A DNA stretch of 64,000 nucleotides from Serratia liquefaciens (GTDB lineage: Bacteria; Pseudomonadota; Gammaproteobacteria; Enterobacterales; Enterobacteriaceae). The number at the start of each line of letters is the position of its first letter. Position 1 is the first letter of the stretch. The notes beneath the pieces are model-generated. The model was given only the letters and a program-made list of their open reading frames with translations. It was not told the origin of the DNA and made no database searches. Both the position numbers and the translations under genes were made by a program. Shown here one piece after another: positions 20,006 to 29,639 of the stretch. The stretch spans positions 62,001-126,000 of the forward strand of contig JAAXZN010000028.1 in NCBI GenBank assembly GCA_012719855.1, read 5' to 3'.

Positions 20006-20455
20006 TTAGTCCTGCAGACGGGCGATCTCTTCGCCGAATTCGCGGATATCTTCAAAGCTGCGATAAACCGAAGCAAAGCGAATATAGGCCACTTTATCCA
20101 ACTTTTTCAGCGCATCCATCACCAGATTGCCCACCAGCTTGGTCGGCACTTCACGCTCGCCGGTGGCGCGCAGTTGGGATTTAATGTGGTTGATCGCATT
20201 TTCAACGTCGTCGGAGCTGACCGGGCGCTTTTCCAACGCTTTCAGCATGCCGCGACGCAGTTTGTCCTCGTTGAAGGGCTCACGAACTTCATCGCTTTTT
20301 ATCACCCGCGGCATCACCAGTTCAGCCACTTCAAAGGTGGTGAAACGTTCATTACAAACCAAACATTGGCGGCGACGGCGCACCTGCGAACCATCGCCCA
20401 CCAGGCGGGAATCAATGACTTTGGTATCAACGGCGGCGCAGAAAGGGCAATGCAT
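20006..20455 (-). CDS. nrdR: Transcriptional repressor NrdR
   Basis: Represses ribonucleotide reductase operons in response to dATP/ATP. 149 residues: N-terminal zinc ribbon CPFC...CLVC at about 3-34, then an ATP-cone domain. First gene of the leftward nrdR-ribD-ribE-nusB-thiL-pgpA run, so riboflavin, NusB and thiamine genes may share its transcript. Divergent from yajI across 186 bases. Confidence 0.97.
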   Translation of the reverse strand: MHCPFCAAVDTKVIDSRLVGDGSQVRRRRQCLVCNERFTTFEVAELVMPRVIKSDEVREPFNEDKLRRGMLKALEKRPVSSDDVENAINHIKSQLRATGEREVPTKLVGNLVMDALKKLDKVAYIRFASVYRSFEDIREFGEEIARLQD

Positions 20456-20641
20456 AACACGTCCTGATAAACGTTTTCATAGTTAAGAACAGTTTACCCC
20501 GAAGTGCGGTCACAACAAAGGCCGCCGGTTATTTGTTGCGAGCCCCTCTTCGAAATAGTGCCCCAAAAGGCGACGAACATGACTTTCCCCACCAGGCGGG
20601 CTAAGCTGATATCAGGAGATGTTGAATAGGAAATACCCGCC

Positions 20642-21196
20642 ATGACAACCCGTTACCCCAAAATTTTCCTGCTCAGCGCACTGGTTCTGCTGGCAGGTTG
20701 CGCACCAACTCGTGAGGTGCCGAAGCTGCGTAATCAGGTGGTTGAACTGAATCAGAAACTCACCATTCTGACCAACCAGGCCACGGCGCTGGAACAGCAA
20801 AACCAGCTGAATCAGAACTCCACCAGCGGTGTCTATCTGGTGCCGGCGGCCAACAATGCGGCCCGCCTGCACAGCAACCTCGGCGAACTGAGCGTATCGC
20901 TTAGCCACGTAAAAACCGAGGCTAACGGTGCCCAGGCCTTGTTGCACGTTCGCACCCTGTCACAAGCTTCCTTGCCTACGTTCAAGGCAGTAGTGGAATG
21001 GGGCCAACTGGATGCGGCCACCGGCAAACCGCTGACGGCAGATGCACTTTCACAACCGATCGCCACCCCGGACTCGCTGCTGCCCAAGACAGAATACAGC
21101 TTTGAGCTGCGTTTCAGCGGCCTGACGCCAGAGCAATTGGGCTATGTCCGGTTGCACAGCGTAGAGCCCACTACGGCGGCCGTCCCTCAGCACTAA
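20642..21196 (+). CDS. yajI: YajI-like lipoprotein (DUF3251)
   Basis: Predicted lipoprotein of 184 residues with signal MTTRYPKIFLLSALVLLAGC, lipobox LAGC, Cys20. A short Gln/Leu-rich helical part follows at about 29-58, then a beta-rich region with SGVYLVPAANN and LTPEQLGYVRLHS. Position after nrdR and general make-up match E. coli YajI; function unknown. Ends convergent with ttrA. Confidence 0.8.
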   Translation: MTTRYPKIFLLSALVLLAGCAPTREVPKLRNQVVELNQKLTILTNQATALEQQNQLNQNSTSGVYLVPAANNAARLHSNLGELSVSLSHVKTEANGAQALLHVRTLSQASLPTFKAVVEWGQLDAATGKPLTADALSQPIATPDSLLPKTEYSFELRFSGLTPEQLGYVRLHSVEPTTAAVPQH

Positions 21197-21205
21197 TCTT
21201 TGAAT

Positions 21206-21235
21206 GCCCACTCCCGATCTTGACCGAGAGTGGGC
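21206..21235. terminator. Hairpin between convergent yajI and ttrA
   Basis: GCCCACTC (21206-21213) pairs with GAGTGGGC (21228-21235) in the 45-base gap between the two stops. Tails are not clearly T-rich. Confidence 0.55.
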
Positions 21236-21241
21236 CACCAC

Positions 21242-24200
21242 TTAGCTCAAACGCTGCAACCTTGCCGGTAACCCCTGGCGCACCGCCGCGCCGCTGACCC
21301 AATCCAGCCAGCTATTGCTGATTTCGCGGGTCGGATCGGGCAAGCCGAGGTCGTTGAGATTAATGCCGGCGGCTATGCGCGCGTCCGCGGGCAACGGTTG
21401 ACCATCCAGCGTGTGTGTCCGCGCACCCATCTCGCGATGGCCATAACCATGCTCAATAGCAATAACGCCAGGCATCACGCCGTCCAGCAGGCTGATCTGG
21501 GCTTCGACGCTGCCCCCTGGGGTCTGCAACCTGACCCGATCGCCATGCCGCAGCGCATAGCGTTGCGCATCGGCCGGATTCAGCGCCACCAGATTGACCG
21601 GTTTCACCGCACGCAAGCGATCGATCGGCGCCGTAGCGCTGCTCATCAGATGCGATTTGAACGACATCAAACGGAACGGCCATGCCTCTGGCGGATAGTG
21701 ATCCCCAACGTCGGAGCCGTCGGCAAAACGAGGCGGATAATAGGTAGGACAGCCGCTATAGCGCTCTCCCGTCATCGCATGGCGGTGGCGAGCCACCTCT
21801 TCATTCCAGATATTCAGCCCCTTTTTCCATTGCGGCCCGGTTTCATCGCCACGCCAGGCCTGTTCATAAGGCGCAAAACGCCCACCGCGTGCCAGCAGAT
21901 AGCCCACGCGCAGTCGCTCATCCGCTTTCAACACGCTGTCCAGCGCCGGTTTCAGGCGATCGACCCCGGTCAATCGCAGCTCGCTTTCCGTCGCCTCGGG
22001 CAGCGGCTCACCGGCAAAGGCCACGTTGGCCGCCGCCCGCAGATAATAATCTTCGGCATTGTGCAGCCCGAAGCGGTTACCCTGCGGATCCTGCAATGCG
22101 CCGTCGCCAAAGCCCGGTAACCCCATAGCTTTAGACAGCGCAATGACAAAGCTCTCCAGCGCCACCGGCTGCCCATCGGCCGTTTTCGCCGTACGTGCCG
22201 GAACCACCGGCCAACGCGCGGTGCTTGCCCGCACCATCACACCGGACCAGGGGGCGGTAAAACCCCAGCTCTCGAAGTTATGCGTATCCGGCACGATATA
22301 GTCCGCCAACGCGCTGGTTTCGTTAATAAAGGCATCGACCGCAATGAACAAAGGCAGCTGTCGCGGATCCTTCAGCCGACGTTCAACCACCTCACGCAGG
22401 CCGGCCACGCCATACAGCGGGTTGCCCATATGGCTGATCCAGGCTTTTAGCGGGTAGGGGTATCCCATCAGCGCCGGCGCCAGTTGCTCGGTGAACTGGC
22501 CCGCGACGAACGGGTACCAGGGCCCGCGCGCCGGGTAAGGTTTTTCCCCTTGCTCGAGCTTGCGGCGATATTCGTCGGATTGTTCATACGCCTGTTTGCT
22601 GCGCGACAGCACCAACCCTTTCGGTTTCACCATGCCGGGAAACGTCTTCAGGTTATAGCGCGGCCCGTCGGCAAACTCTTTGAACTTGCCGCCGCCCACT
22701 GAAACGCCGCCCTTAAGGTTCAGGTTACCGATCAGCGCATTGAGCATCATCACCGCCCAGCTGTTATAAAAGCCGTTGCCGCTCATCATGCCGCCGTGGG
22801 CAATCACCGCGGCTTGCCGTTGGTAAGAGGTAAACTCTTTGGCCAATGCGGCAATGGTCTCGGCGCCGACGCCGCAGCGTGCGCTGTATTCGTCCAGCGT
22901 AAATCGCTCAGCCGCCTGTTGCAGGCACAGGAAGCTCGAACGCACCCGAACCTGCGAGCCGTCGGCCAACCGCAATGGCTGATCCACCCGCAACGGCCCT
23001 TGCAGCGCCTGGTTGGCCGCTACCGGCTCACCCCGCAGCTCATCCCATACCAAAGGCGAACTTTCTGCCTCTCCTGGCGAGCTGCCGTCCAGATGTATCT
23101 GGCGCAAAAACTGTCCGCACAAAGGGTGATCTTCATCGGTTACTACCAGATGCGTGGCATTGGTCCAGCTTTTTTCACCGGCGGCCTGCATTGCCACCTC
23201 ACCTGGCAACGCCAGATAGTCTGCGTTATAACGTTCCTGCTCGATAATCCAGCGGATCATGCCCATGACCAACGCAGAGTCTGTACCGGGCAACACCGGC
23301 ACCCAACGGTTGTGATCGTTGGCCAGGGTGGTGGTCAAGGGCAATGCCGGAGCCACTACCACGTAACGAAACTCGTCGCGCATGCGGGCATTGGCCAACT
23401 GGCGCCCCTGGCGCTTGAACGGGTTACCGGACTGCGCCGGTGAAGTGCCGAGAAACAGGCCAAAGCGCAAATTATCCCAATCCGGTTTAACGTGGGCATT
23501 GGTTTCCAGATCGCCCATTAAAGCCCCGGAACCCGCGCGATAGGCCAATCCACAATAGGCACCATGGTGACCGAAATTACGTGTCCCAAAGGCGTTTTGC
23601 GCAAAACGCTTGATGAACGCGTCCCGGCCTTCATCACCGGCATTGGTGACCAACAGTTGATTGGCCTTGGGCCCCAGGGAAGGCTGATCCGGATCGAGCG
23701 GCGTGTCGAGATCGCGGATAGCCCGCAGTCCCTCGACCGGCCCCTCGCCAAACAGATCGCCGCCCTCAACCACTTCCTCAATCAACTGCTCGAAACTGAT
23801 GCGCTGCCACTGCCCGCTGCCGCGCGGCCCCACCCGCTTCATCGGTTCCAGCACCCGATAAGGGCTGGTTAGCCCCTCCAGCAAGGTCGCGCCCCTGGCG
23901 CAGGCCGTCGAGCGTTGCTCAAGACCTTCATCGCCTCCCAGGCGGTTGAGTGCGTCGCTCACCGGTAAAGCATAGGGAAAGTGGCGATCGTGGGACAGCG
24001 GATGATAAGGGTTGCCCGCCACCCGCACTACCTGATGGATTTCGCGATCGACCCTGACCCGCACCCCGCAAAGCGTCCAACAGCCAAAACACTGGGTCAT
24101 CGATACCGCCTGCTGCGGGTTGGCCTGCCAGCCATCGGGGTGTCGACGCCCTTCGGTCGGCAAGGCGTTGGCGCTGATCCTGTCCAGCGTCAATTTGCCG

Positions 24201-24325
24201 CTGCTGCCGTCGCGCAGCCCGGTAAACACCTTCTGCACCATCTCGCTGTAGCTGGCGCCGAACAGCGTCAACCCGCCCAGGGCCAGCCCGCCTTTTAACC
24301 ACTGACGCCGTGTTGACTTAGCCAT
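21242..24325 (-). CDS. ttrA: Tetrathionate reductase catalytic subunit A
   Basis: Molybdopterin-guanine-dinucleotide enzyme reducing tetrathionate to thiosulfate in the periplasm. 1027 residues, similar along its length to Salmonella TtrA. A twin-arginine signal (TRRQWLK, residues 5-11) is followed by the [4Fe-4S] ligands Cys79, Cys82, Cys86 and Cys142. A likely molybdenum-ligating Cys258 is in HGAYCGLAYRAGSG. The C-terminal cofactor-binding domain ends NSWLDWVSGAAVRQGLPA. Last gene of ttrBCA; its start overlaps ttrC by eight bases. Confidence 0.96.
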   Translation of the reverse strand: MAKSTRRQWLKGGLALGGLTLFGASYSEMVQKVFTGLRDGSSGKLTLDRISANALPTEGRRHPDGWQANPQQAVSMTQCFGCWTLCGVRVRVDREIHQVVRVAGNPYHPLSHDRHFPYALPVSDALNRLGGDEGLEQRSTACARGATLLEGLTSPYRVLEPMKRVGPRGSGQWQRISFEQLIEEVVEGGDLFGEGPVEGLRAIRDLDTPLDPDQPSLGPKANQLLVTNAGDEGRDAFIKRFAQNAFGTRNFGHHGAYCGLAYRAGSGALMGDLETNAHVKPDWDNLRFGLFLGTSPAQSGNPFKRQGRQLANARMRDEFRYVVVAPALPLTTTLANDHNRWVPVLPGTDSALVMGMIRWIIEQERYNADYLALPGEVAMQAAGEKSWTNATHLVVTDEDHPLCGQFLRQIHLDGSSPGEAESSPLVWDELRGEPVAANQALQGPLRVDQPLRLADGSQVRVRSSFLCLQQAAERFTLDEYSARCGVGAETIAALAKEFTSYQRQAAVIAHGGMMSGNGFYNSWAVMMLNALIGNLNLKGGVSVGGGKFKEFADGPRYNLKTFPGMVKPKGLVLSRSKQAYEQSDEYRRKLEQGEKPYPARGPWYPFVAGQFTEQLAPALMGYPYPLKAWISHMGNPLYGVAGLREVVERRLKDPRQLPLFIAVDAFINETSALADYIVPDTHNFESWGFTAPWSGVMVRASTARWPVVPARTAKTADGQPVALESFVIALSKAMGLPGFGDGALQDPQGNRFGLHNAEDYYLRAAANVAFAGEPLPEATESELRLTGVDRLKPALDSVLKADERLRVGYLLARGGRFAPYEQAWRGDETGPQWKKGLNIWNEEVARHRHAMTGERYSGCPTYYPPRFADGSDVGDHYPPEAWPFRLMSFKSHLMSSATAPIDRLRAVKPVNLVALNPADAQRYALRHGDRVRLQTPGGSVEAQISLLDGVMPGVIAIEHGYGHREMGARTHTLDGQPLPADARIAAGINLNDLGLPDPTREISNSWLDWVSGAAVRQGLPARLQRLS

Positions 24326-25376
24326 AATGTTTTTTCTCCATCAGCTGATGCTGTAATTCACGGATCCCAATGATTAACGCTATCCACAAACCCAAAGTGC
24401 CCAGAATCGCCAACAGCCCTTCGCTGCCGAGCGGTAGCACATAGGGATTGGTTAATACGTTGAACTTGGGCAGCGTCTGGGTTTGCATCAGCAGCAGCCA
24501 ACGCACGCCCCAGCAGAGCAACAGCGCGACCATGCACTGGCCCAGCAACCCTTTTGCCCCCAGTGCTCGGCGGCGAACTCGCCAGGCCAGCGCCAACAGC
24601 AACAAGATCGAGGCGACAAAGGCGATGCCGGCCAAACGCCAAACCACGCCTTGGTTAGCCAGGCGATGCAATGCGGCAGAGGACGTGCTGCCATCCAGCC
24701 ACCAGCCAAGGCATGAGATACACAGCAACAATAAGGTCACGGCCTGATAGCGAGCCAAACGCGGCTGCCACTGTGGTTCGTGACGCAGCCAACAGGCCAA
24801 CAGCGGCGGAACGGCCTGCATAGCGGTGAGCAACAGCAGCCAGGGTAACCAAAGGCTGTACCACAGCGGCTGTGCCCGCAGCACGGAAACCTCGCGTCCG
24901 GTATAGAGCAAAATACTGGCTGCGGAAAGTAAGCAGCCCAATGCCACCCAACGCAGCCATTTCTCTTCTTGCCATGCCGGGAAGACCTGCAACCAACGCG
25001 CCCAGATCGGCAAGGTTTGCGCTCTCAACCGGCCACGCAGCAACAGAACGAAATAGCTCACGACCGACAGGCTGAACAGCGGTAAAAACAGCGAGCCGAG
25101 CGACATCCACGACCAGGGCGTAAAATGGGCGTAGAAATGCCAGATGCGAGCAGGCTGATGCAGATCGGCGCTCAGGGCCAATGGCGCCACCGTACCGCTC
25201 ACGACGGCCAACGAGACGGCGGCCAGTTCCAGCCGGACCGTTTTATTGGGTTCGCGCCAGCGCAGCCAGACGGCAATAATGACGCTGCCGCAGGCCAGAC
25301 CGATGAAGAAGAAATACTGCACCGCCCAGGGTAGCCAGTCGATCTCCTGTGGGCGAGCCATGATTTCGCGGATCAT
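24318..25376 (-). CDS. ttrC: Tetrathionate reductase membrane subunit C
   Basis: NrfD-like integral membrane subunit that oxidises quinol and passes electrons to TtrB. MIREIMARPQEIDWLPWAVQYFF at 25376 is preceded by AGGAGGT at six bases and overlaps the ttrB stop as ATGA; 352 residues (Salmonella 340). About nine hydrophobic helices; LALSADLHQPARIWHFY and LYTGREVSVLRAQPLWYS are conserved with Salmonella. Middle gene of ttrBCA. Confidence 0.94.
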   Translation of the reverse strand: MIREIMARPQEIDWLPWAVQYFFFIGLACGSVIIAVWLRWREPNKTVRLELAAVSLAVVSGTVAPLALSADLHQPARIWHFYAHFTPWSWMSLGSLFLPLFSLSVVSYFVLLLRGRLRAQTLPIWARWLQVFPAWQEEKWLRWVALGCLLSAASILLYTGREVSVLRAQPLWYSLWLPWLLLLTAMQAVPPLLACWLRHEPQWQPRLARYQAVTLLLLCISCLGWWLDGSTSSAALHRLANQGVVWRLAGIAFVASILLLLALAWRVRRRALGAKGLLGQCMVALLLCWGVRWLLLMQTQTLPKFNVLTNPYVLPLGSEGLLAILGTLGLWIALIIGIRELQHQLMEKKHYG

Positions 25377-26107
25377 GCGTGTACCTCCTGCCACAATGCC
25401 GGTTGCCCCTGAACCTGGCTGACGAAAGCCTCGTCGAGCCCCAGATAGAAAACCTGCGGATGGGTGCCCTGCTCGGGTTTGAGTACCTTGAGCTGAGGCT
25501 GGTGCTGCTCTAAAGTGCGCCTCAACACTCCCTGACGATCGTTAAGATCGCCAATCATCCGTGCGCCTCCGACACAAGACTCGACGCAGGCCGGTAGCAG
25601 CCCGGCATCCAGCCGATGCACGCAGAACGTGCATTTGTCCGCTGTTTGAGTTTCATGGTTGATAAAGCGTGCCTCATAAGGGCAGGCCTGTACGCAATAG
25701 GCACAGCCAACGCAACGGGTGTTATCGATCACCACAATGCCGTCCTGCCGCTGGAAAGTGGCCTGTACCGGGCAAACCGGCACGCAGGGCGGGTTATCGC
25801 AGTGGTTGCACAGCCGCGGTAACAGGACGTTGGTGGTCGAGTTCTCACCCTCCAGAGTGACCTGATATTGCAGTACACTGGTGCGAAATTGTCCCTGAGG
25901 CAGCTGATTTTCCACCGCGCAGCTGACGGTACATGCCTGACAGCCGATGCAGCGACGCAGATCAATCAGCATCGCCATGCGTTTTTTGCCGTCGCCCTCT
26001 CGGCGCGTCGGCTGCAATTGCCACCCTGACTGCGCCAGCGGCACCAACGCAGCGCCGGCGGTTAGCGCACCGAGTCGTTGTAAAAACTGCCGTTTCCCAC
26101 TGTCCAT
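25373..26107 (-). CDS. ttrB: Tetrathionate reductase iron-sulfur subunit B
   Basis: Periplasmic electron-transfer subunit between TtrC and TtrA. 244 residues with four [4Fe-4S] groups: Cys53/56/59/63, Cys100/103/108/112, Cys132/135/138/142 and Cys159/162/174/178. The N-terminus RQFLQRLGALTAGAAL is Tat-like, but only one Arg precedes FLQ, so export may depend on TtrA (inference). First gene of ttrBCA, divergent from ttrSR. Confidence 0.95.
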   Translation of the reverse strand: MDSGKRQFLQRLGALTAGAALVPLAQSGWQLQPTRREGDGKKRMAMLIDLRRCIGCQACTVSCAVENQLPQGQFRTSVLQYQVTLEGENSTTNVLLPRLCNHCDNPPCVPVCPVQATFQRQDGIVVIDNTRCVGCAYCVQACPYEARFINHETQTADKCTFCVHRLDAGLLPACVESCVGGARMIGDLNDRQGVLRRTLEQHQPQLKVLKPEQGTHPQVFYLGLDEAFVSQVQGQPALWQEVHA

Positions 26108-26180
26108 TGATTTCTCCCAATAAGTTCCTGCCGGGGAACTGATACAAGGGAGTGTAAAAAGGGCAACCGGCCACCAATAT

Positions 26181-26194
26181 TGTGGTTTACCACA
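26181..26194. promoter_or_regulatory. Palindrome TGTGGTTTACCACA, candidate TtrR operator
   Basis: TGTGGT-TT-ACCACA is a perfect inverted repeat in the 153-base ttrB-ttrS gap, 74 bases upstream of ttrB and 67 bases upstream of ttrS. The position suits a regulator acting on both. Assignment to TtrR is inference. Confidence 0.4.
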
Positions 26195-26208
26195 TTACCG
26201 GCGACGGC

Positions 26209-26222
26209 TTGATCCAGGACAA
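26209..26222. promoter_or_regulatory. FNR-like half palindrome in the ttr intergenic region
   Basis: TTGAT-CCAG-GACAA matches the FNR consensus TTGATnnnnATCAA in the left half and at three of five bases in the right half. FNR control of ttr is established in Salmonella; this particular site is a guess. Confidence 0.3.
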
Positions 26223-26260
26223 TTCAGACCGGTGATGGGGATCATAAAAGCGGAGAGGAT

Positions 26261-28015
26261 GTGAAAAGAGCAGCGCTATTTCTGTTACTGGGCAGTTGGT
26301 TAAATGCGGCCTGGGCGGGGCAATGGAGCATTGCGGTACTGGCGCTGCGTGGCGATGCCCATGCGCTGACCCAGTGGCAGCCCTTGGTCGATCATCTCAA
26401 CCGCCAGTTTCCCGATGACCATTTCCGCCTGTCGCCGGTGAATCTTGACGGTATGAATGAAGCGGTCCGCCATCAACGCGTCGATTTTTTGCTCACCAAC
26501 CCGGCGCAATATGTCCAACTGGATAACCGCTATCCGCTGCGCTGGCTGGTTTCACTGCGTTCAACCCAACCCTCTCTGCAAGGCTCAAGCAACGTTGTCG
26601 GCAGCGTCATCCTGGTACGGGGCGACAGTCCGATAACCACTCCCCACCAACTGACAGGAAAGAGCGTCGGTGCCGTCGCCGCCGATGCTTTTGGCGGCTA
26701 CCTGCTGGGGTACAAAGAACTGCTCGGCGCCGGGCTAAACCCGGAGAAAGATCTGCGACTGCACTTCAGCGGCTATCCGGCGGATGCCCTGCTTTATCAA
26801 TTGCGCGATCGGGCGCTGGATGCGGCGATTGTGCCGGTTTGCCTGTTGGAAAAAATGCAGGCGGAAGGATTACTGCAGGCCGGTGATTATCGCGCACTGC
26901 TGGCGAAGCAAAGCGGCCAGCGCTGCCTGACCAGCACCGAACTGTACCCTAACTGGTCCTTTGCCGCCTTAAACCACGTGCCGGACCGGTTGGCAGACGA
27001 ATTAACTCGCCAATTGCTGCAGATGAACACCCCCGGTTTGCCGGTTTGGGGAGCCCCGGCGTCATCGCGTCAGGTTAACCAGCTGCTGCAGGATCTGAAT
27101 ATCCACCCGACGCAGCGTTCTCTCTGGCAGGAACTGTACCTTTGGGCACGGCAGCATTGGCTACTGCTCAGTGGCGTCTTTGGGGGGATGGCGTTGCTCG
27201 GAGCCAATCATCTGTGGGTAGGTTATCTGGTGCGCCGCCGCGGGCGCCAGCTTGAACAAATGCATCAGACGCTACGCGCCAGAGACACGGCCCTGGCCCG
27301 GGCGCAGCGCCTCAGCGCCCTGGGCGAAATGGCCTCCGGTTTTGCCCATGAGCTTAACCAGCCGCTGGCGGCGATCCGCCACTATGCGGAAGGCTGTCGT
27401 ATTCGCCTTGAGCGCAACAACAGCCAGCATGAGCTGCTGCCAATCCTCGAGCAGATTGGCCAGCAAGCGCAGCGTGGTGCGGAGAGCATCGTTAATTTGC
27501 GACGCTGGGCCAGCAAAACACCCCATGACGAAAGTGCGCAATGGCTGTTATTGCGCCCACTGGTGGAACACGTCATCCAATTGATGCAAATAAAACAGCA
27601 GCATCCGCAGTGCCGATTAACGATTAACATCTCGTCGCAGACTCAGCTGTTCAGCCAGGCGACGTTATTAGAGCAAGTGCTCACCAATCTGTTGAGCAAC
27701 AGCCTGCAGGCGGGTGCCCGACAAATCACGCTGCGCCACGAAGCCGACGCACATCAACAACGGTTGCTCGTTGAAGACGATGGCGGCGGACTCAGCGCCG
27801 AGCAACTGGCACTGCCGTTCGTGCCCTTCCGCAGTACCAAACAGGAAGGTCTCGGGTTAGGGTTGGTGATCTGCCAGCGGCTGTTGAAGGGCCAAGGCGC
27901 AGAGCTGACGCTGGAAAATCACCTGGCTTCCCCACAACGCCAGGGGCTGCGCGTAACTCTGCATTTCCCCGTTATTCAAAAGGATCCCAGCCATGGCGCT
28001 GATACATCTGGTTGA
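26261..28015 (+). CDS. ttrS: Tetrathionate sensor histidine kinase TtrS
   Basis: Membrane sensor kinase that detects tetrathionate and phosphorylates TtrR. It starts at GTG after GGAGAGG, 584 residues. Signal peptide about 1-19 (ending AAWAG), periplasmic phosphonate-binding-like domain (PhnD type) about 20-285 and a membrane helix about 300-323. His363 lies in GFAHELNQPLAAIRHY, and the ATPase has NLLSNSLQAG, DDGGGL and GLGLGL motifs. Overlaps ttrR by 23 bases. Gene order matches the Salmonella ttr locus. Confidence 0.94.
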   Translation: MKRAALFLLLGSWLNAAWAGQWSIAVLALRGDAHALTQWQPLVDHLNRQFPDDHFRLSPVNLDGMNEAVRHQRVDFLLTNPAQYVQLDNRYPLRWLVSLRSTQPSLQGSSNVVGSVILVRGDSPITTPHQLTGKSVGAVAADAFGGYLLGYKELLGAGLNPEKDLRLHFSGYPADALLYQLRDRALDAAIVPVCLLEKMQAEGLLQAGDYRALLAKQSGQRCLTSTELYPNWSFAALNHVPDRLADELTRQLLQMNTPGLPVWGAPASSRQVNQLLQDLNIHPTQRSLWQELYLWARQHWLLLSGVFGGMALLGANHLWVGYLVRRRGRQLEQMHQTLRARDTALARAQRLSALGEMASGFAHELNQPLAAIRHYAEGCRIRLERNNSQHELLPILEQIGQQAQRGAESIVNLRRWASKTPHDESAQWLLLRPLVEHVIQLMQIKQQHPQCRLTINISSQTQLFSQATLLEQVLTNLLSNSLQAGARQITLRHEADAHQQRLLVEDDGGGLSAEQLALPFVPFRSTKQEGLGLGLVICQRLLKGQGAELTLENHLASPQRQGLRVTLHFPVIQKDPSHGADTSG

Positions 28016-28592
28016 TGATGATTTTGCCGTTACCGACGCCTGCCGCTTTTTACTCGAAGGGCTGAATTACCGGGTACAAACCTGGCACGACAGTCAAAAA
28101 TTCATCGACAGCATCGATCCCTATCAATGCGGCGTCGTCATGCTGGATATTCGCATGCCGGGAATTGACGGGCAGCAGGTTCACCAAGGCCTGCGGCGGC
28201 AGAACAGTACGCTGGCGGTGGTGATCGTCACCGGTCACGGCGATATTGCCATGGCCGTGGAGGAAATGAAGCTGGGTGCCGTCGATTTTCTGCAAAAGCC
28301 GATCGCCGCCGCGCCGCTGATTGAGGCACTGGAGCGCGGGATTATTCATTCTCAACGTCAGATTGAGCAGCGCCAACGGCAACAGCTTTTCGGCGCGCTG
28401 ACGCCGCGCGAGCGCGATATTGCCCGTGCCGTAGCCGCTGGGATGACCAACAAACAGATCGCCGAAAGTCACTTTATCGCGGTACGCACCGTCGAAGTGC
28501 ATCGGGCCAGAGTCATGGAAAAAATGCAGGCGGGTAGTCTGGCAGAACTGGTGAACGCGCTTAACCGATTGACGCTGACCAGTCTCGGCTAG
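27993..28592 (+). CDS. ttrR: Tetrathionate response regulator TtrR
   Basis: FixJ/NarL-type regulator activating ttrBCA. 199 residues: receiver domain about 1-120 with acidic pocket VDDD, phospho-acceptor Asp52 in MLDIRMPG and Lys in LQKPIA, then a LuxR-type helix-turn-helix (LTPRERDIARAVAAGMTNKQIA) from about 135. Translationally coupled to ttrS. Followed by a two-way terminator. Confidence 0.94.
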   Translation: MALIHLVDDDFAVTDACRFLLEGLNYRVQTWHDSQKFIDSIDPYQCGVVMLDIRMPGIDGQQVHQGLRRQNSTLAVVIVTGHGDIAMAVEEMKLGAVDFLQKPIAAAPLIEALERGIIHSQRQIEQRQRQQLFGALTPRERDIARAVAAGMTNKQIAESHFIAVRTVEVHRARVMEKMQAGSLAELVNALNRLTLTSLG

Positions 28593-28604
28593 CAATTTTC
28601 AGGC

Positions 28605-28645
28605 AAAAAAATGCCGGTCGGGATAAGCCGACCGGCATCTTATTT
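28605..28645. terminator. Bidirectional terminator between ttrR and secF
   Basis: ATGCCGGTCGG-GATAAG-CCGACCGGCAT, a perfect 11-bp stem at 28611-28638, with AAAAAA before and TCTTATTTC after. On the secF strand it ends in seven T, a very strong terminator; on the ttrR strand it is moderate. Confidence 0.88.
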
Positions 28646-28660
28646 CAACTCACCGACAGA

Positions 28661-29629
28661 TTACGGCAAGAGAGAAGGCTGATCTGCGCCCTCTTTCTCC
28701 ACTTTCTGCTGCAGCATGTGCTCGCGTTTCATACCCAGCTTCAACGCCAGCGCGGACGCCACGTAGATAGAGGATACGGTACCGATAGACACACCGATCA
28801 ACATAGCCAGAGAGAAGCCATGCAGCATCGCGCCGCCGAAGATGTACAGCATCAGCACCACCATCAGGGTGGTACCGGAGGTCATCAAAGTACGGCTCAG
28901 CGTCTGGGTCAGCGACACGTTCATGATTTCGTAAGGCGTCCCGCGGCGGATCTTGCGGAAGTTTTCACGAATACGGTCAGAAACCACGATGCTGTCGTTC
29001 AATGAGTAACCGATAACCGACATCAATGAAGCAACGATGGTCAGGTCAATCTCGATATGGAACAGCGACAGCACACCCAGGGTGATGACCACGTCGTGCG
29101 CCAGCGCGATAACCGCCCCCAGCGCCAGGCGCCATTCGAAGCGGAAACCGACGTAGATCAGAATACTGATCAACGCCACCAGCAGCGCCAGCCCACCGTT
29201 TTGCGCCAGTTCGGTCCCCACGCTCGGGCCGACGAACTCAATGCGTTTTACGGTAGCGTTTTTGTCGACCGAGTCGTTGATCACGCCGATCACTTTGTTA
29301 CCCAGTTCCTGGCCAGCAGTACCGGTCGCCGGTGGCATACGCACCATCACGTCACGGCTGCTGCCAAAGTTCTGAATAACCGGGTCCTGGAACCCGGCTT
29401 TTTCCAGCGTATCGCGCATCAGATCGAGGTTGGCCGGTTTTTCCAGGCTGATTTCAATCACCGTACCGCCGGTGAAATCCAGACCCCAGTTAAAACCGCG
29501 TACCGACATAACGGCGATTGACGCGATCAGCAGCACCAGCGAGATGCCGAAGGCCACGTAATCCCAGCGCATAAAGTCGTAGACTCTACGGCCGTAGTTG
29601 AGTTGTTCAACAGTATAATCCTGTGCCAC
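28661..29629 (-). CDS. secF: Protein translocase subunit SecF
   Basis: Membrane partner of SecD that uses the proton motive force to complete protein export through SecYEG. Start at GTG 29629, with GAGGAG upstream and the E. coli-like N-terminus (M)[19 protein letters not shown], gives 322 residues (E. coli 323). The longer frame runs into secD. Six helices; [11 protein letters not shown] and the RND signature [14 protein letters not shown] are present. Ten bases after secD. Confidence 0.97.
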   Translation of the reverse strand: MAQDYTVEQLNYGRRVYDFMRWDYVAFGISLVLLIASIAVMSVRGFNWGLDFTGGTVIEISLEKPANLDLMRDTLEKAGFQDPVIQNFGSSRDVMVRMPPATGTAGQELGNKVIGVINDSVDKNATVKRIEFVGPSVGTELAQNGGLALLVALISILIYVGFRFEWRLALGAVIALAHDVVITLGVLSLFHIEIDLTIVASLMSVIGYSLNDSIVVSDRIRENFRKIRRGTPYEIMNVSLTQTLSRTLMTSGTTLMVVLMLYIFGGAMLHGFSLAMLIGVSIGTVSSIYVASALALKLGMKREHMLQQKVEKEGADQPSLLP

Positions 29630-29639
29630 AACGCACTCC

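Noticed and set aside
18927-20009. Rightward 360-codon frame opposite ribD
   Set aside because: Antisense shadow of ribD; no ribosome site and no recognisable domain.
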